This document shows positions 4,919-6,453 of a stretch of DNA of 6,453 nucleotides, piece after piece; position 1 is the first letter of the stretch; every line of letters begins with the position of its first letter. The stretch comes from Bacilli bacterium (GTDB lineage: Bacteria > Bacillota_I > Bacilli_A > ML615J-28 > CAG-698). The translations under genes were made by a program, and so were the position numbers. The notes under the pieces were generated by a model. The model was given only the letters and a program-made list of their open reading frames with translations, was not told where the DNA came from and ran no database searches. The DNA is taken from NCBI GenBank assembly GCA_028693885.1, contig JAQUUM010000076.1:1-6453 (forward strand), written 5' to 3'.

Positions 4919-6453
4919 ATGAAAAAAACATATCTAATTTTAATTTTTTTATTATTTTTAACAGGTTGTAATGAAAAAGTTGACTTAACTAAAATAATAA
5001 ATTCCGTTTCTATACCAACTGAAATTATAGATATAACCGAAAATATTACTCTTCCTACTTCGTTTGAAGAAGGCATAACTGCTACTTGGGAATCTAACAT
5101 ACCGACTGTTATAGATAATGCAGGCGTAATTTATCCTTATGAAGAAGATCAGTTAGTATCACTTACTTTAACTCTTTCATATGAAGGGAAAACAGTTAGT
5201 AAAGTTTTTGATGTATTCTTATATACACCTGACTATCATGATGAGTTAGAAGCCTTTGCACTTGACTTAATTCTACCAAGTGAAACTAGTGAAAATTTAG
5301 TTTTACCTACTACAATTGAATATGCCCGAATCACTTGGAGTTCTACTGCTAGTAGCGTTTTAAACAAAGATGGAATCGTTGGAGTAATAATGAATCCAAC
5401 AACAGTTACTTTAATGGCAAATATTAGATTTTCTACAGCCTCTGTAACCAAATCTTTTACAGTCAACGTTTTACCACCAGATGATGAAACCAAACTAGAA
5501 ATCGCCTTAAATAGCATCGTTTTCCCTGAATTAATAGATTCTTCTATTATACTTCCAACTAGTTTTTTATACAACGTGACTGCCTCTTGGGACTCAAGTA
5601 ATCAAAACGTTTTTTCAAACAAAGGTTATGTTTCAATGCAAACAGAAGTAACAACTGTCGATTTAACTGTAACATTAACAACTCAAGGAGACCAAACAAT
5701 GACCCATACTTTTAATTTAAACATTGCCTCAATTCCTGCTAATACAAAACAATTTAATGGTCACTTATTTAAAGAACTTTCAAAAGATTTTGATGGTGAG
5801 TTTGATAACGTAAGATTATTTAACGAAAGATTAATTTTAGCTGATACTGCATTAAGTGGAACTTATACTTCTAAAATCATCCAAACTCTAGATTATTCAG
5901 AATTAATCGGAACTTGGGGAGCAACAACTGATGCTAGCGGAACTTGTGAACTTCAAATTAGAGTTAGAATCGACGGACTATGGAGCGATTATCTAACATA
6001 TGGTGTTTTTGGTTTAGGCTTACAAAATGGCTACGCTGACCAAGATAAAACTATTGTTAAAATGCTTGATGATGAAATAAAAATCCAGAATGATAAAACT
6101 TCTAATGCTTTTCAATATAAATTAACACTAAGAAGAACTTATCTTACTGATGAATATCCTGTTGCAAACTTTGTAGCGATGGCTTTAAAAATTCCAAATT
6201 ACACTTATGAAATAGATTCAAATACACTAACTGGGTTTAAAGATTATGAAGTTCCTATGTTAAACCAAAATATTGTTCCAACAATTGGTGGTGTTATTTG
6301 TAGTCCTACTAGCTCAACAATGCTTTTAAAATACAAAGGCCACAGTTTCTCTAATATGGATCCATATGAACACAGATACATTGCAGGTCTTGCAAAAGAT
6401 TATGTTCATGGAATCTATGGAAACTGGGTTTATAACTGTGTTACTATGTCATC
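4919..6453 (+). CDS. Surface lipoprotein with atypical Ig-like domains and a C39-like cysteine peptidase domain, C-terminus beyond right edge
   Basis: The frame is open from ATG 4919 to the window edge (511 full codons). Residues 1-17 are a lipoprotein signal peptide with lipobox LTGC (Cys17). Three atypical bacterial Ig-like modules (aBig_2-like) follow at about 24-101, 105-185 and 190-270. Each has a LP-T-x-[FI] strand, then [TS]-W-[ED/S]-S, then N/K-x-G-x-[IV], and ends in a F-x-V/L-x-[VI] strand. Residues about 276-430 form a beta-rich domain with YTSKIIQ, GTWGATT, IRVRIDGLWSDY and YGVFGLG, as seen ahead of some C39-family peptidases. The peptidase domain starts near residue 443 (EVPMLNQ) and has the putative nucleophile Cys461 in GVICSPTSSTML. 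A second family-like segment, YGNWVYNCVTM (500-510), comes just before the edge; the expected His and Asp lie outside the window. Likely a lipid-anchored extracellular cysteine peptidase; substrate unknown. It is divergent from the InlB-repeat gene. The start is supported by GAGG and the promoter upstream. Confidence 0.88.
   Translation, partial: MKKTYLILIFLLFLTGCNEKVDLTKIINSVSIPTEIIDITENITLPTSFEEGITATWESNIPTVIDNAGVIYPYEEDQLVSLTLTLSYEGKTVSKVFDVFLYTPDYHDELEAFALDLILPSETSENLVLPTTIEYARITWSSTASSVLNKDGIVGVIMNPTTVTLMANIRFSTASVTKSFTVNVLPPDDETKLEIALNSIVFPELIDSSIILPTSFLYNVTASWDSSNQNVFSNKGYVSMQTEVTTVDLTVTLTTQGDQTMTHTFNLNIASIPANTKQFNGHLFKELSKDFDGEFDNVRLFNERLILADTALSGTYTSKIIQTLDYSELIGTWGATTDASGTCELQIRVRIDGLWSDYLTYGVFGLGLQNGYADQDKTIVKMLDDEIKIQNDKTSNAFQYKLTLRRTYLTDEYPVANFVAMALKIPNYTYEIDSNTLTGFKDYEVPMLNQNIVPTIGGVICSPTSSTMLLKYKGHSFSNMDPYEHRYIAGLAKDYVHGIYGNWVYNCVTMS

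Noticed and set aside
4876..5574. Two minus-strand open frames (4876-5100 and 5236-5574)
   Set aside because: Both are mirror frames of the plus-strand peptidase lipoprotein, which has a signal peptide, ribosome site, promoter and clear domains over the same bases.
1..6453. Mycoplasma-type code with UGA as tryptophan
   Set aside because: All tryptophans in the four genes are TGG, and every frame with coherent domains runs without internal TGA, so the standard code is sufficient.

Overview
The window is AT-rich and reads with the standard bacterial code: tryptophan is TGG throughout and the two stops inside the window are TAA. The three surface proteins all carry a lipoprotein signal peptide (LVAC, LVGC, LTGC), and no sortase motif is visible in the one that is complete. 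Ribosome sites are Gram-positive-like (AGGAG, GAGG). InlB/Listeria-Bacteroides repeats, BspA-type leucine-rich repeats and atypical bacterial Ig-like domains together suggest a low-GC Firmicutes/Mollicutes-type bacterium that has not reassigned UGA, such as the Acholeplasma/Izemoplasma/Haloplasma neighbourhood. The lineage is inferred from content alone; no marker gene is present.

Layout. Positions 1-576 (minus) hold the N-terminal part of a lipoprotein with bacterial Ig-like domains, running off the left edge. Positions 569-1639 (minus) encode a cytosolic SGNH-type esterase with an N-terminal GxDLY domain; its last 8 bases overlap the start of the lipoprotein gene, so the two form an operon. 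This operon has its own promoter, placed so that the predicted transcript begins exactly at the esterase ATG, and two palindromes resembling LacI-family operators flank the -10 box. A strong hairpin terminator (1709-1743) separates the operon from the upstream gene. Positions 1770-4754 (minus) encode a 994-residue lipoprotein with ten InlB-type repeats followed by about six BspA-type leucine-rich repeats. A 164-bp divergent intergenic region carries promoters in both directions. From 4919 to the right edge (plus) runs a third lipoprotein with three atypical Ig-like modules, a beta-rich domain and the start of a C39-like cysteine peptidase domain.

How the genes fit together. The region looks like a cell-surface locus: a long lipid-anchored stalk with a leucine-rich tip, an Ig-domain lipoprotein and a surface peptidase, plus one intracellular esterase that may deacylate imported sugars. 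The palindromes suggest that the esterase/Ig-lipoprotein pair responds to a sugar-sensing repressor; this is inference. I see no CRISPR array, mobile element, RNA gene or phage feature, and no clearly new multi-gene defence or metabolic system. The most notable points are the leaderless, double-operator promoter and the five-repeat register inside the InlB-repeat protein.
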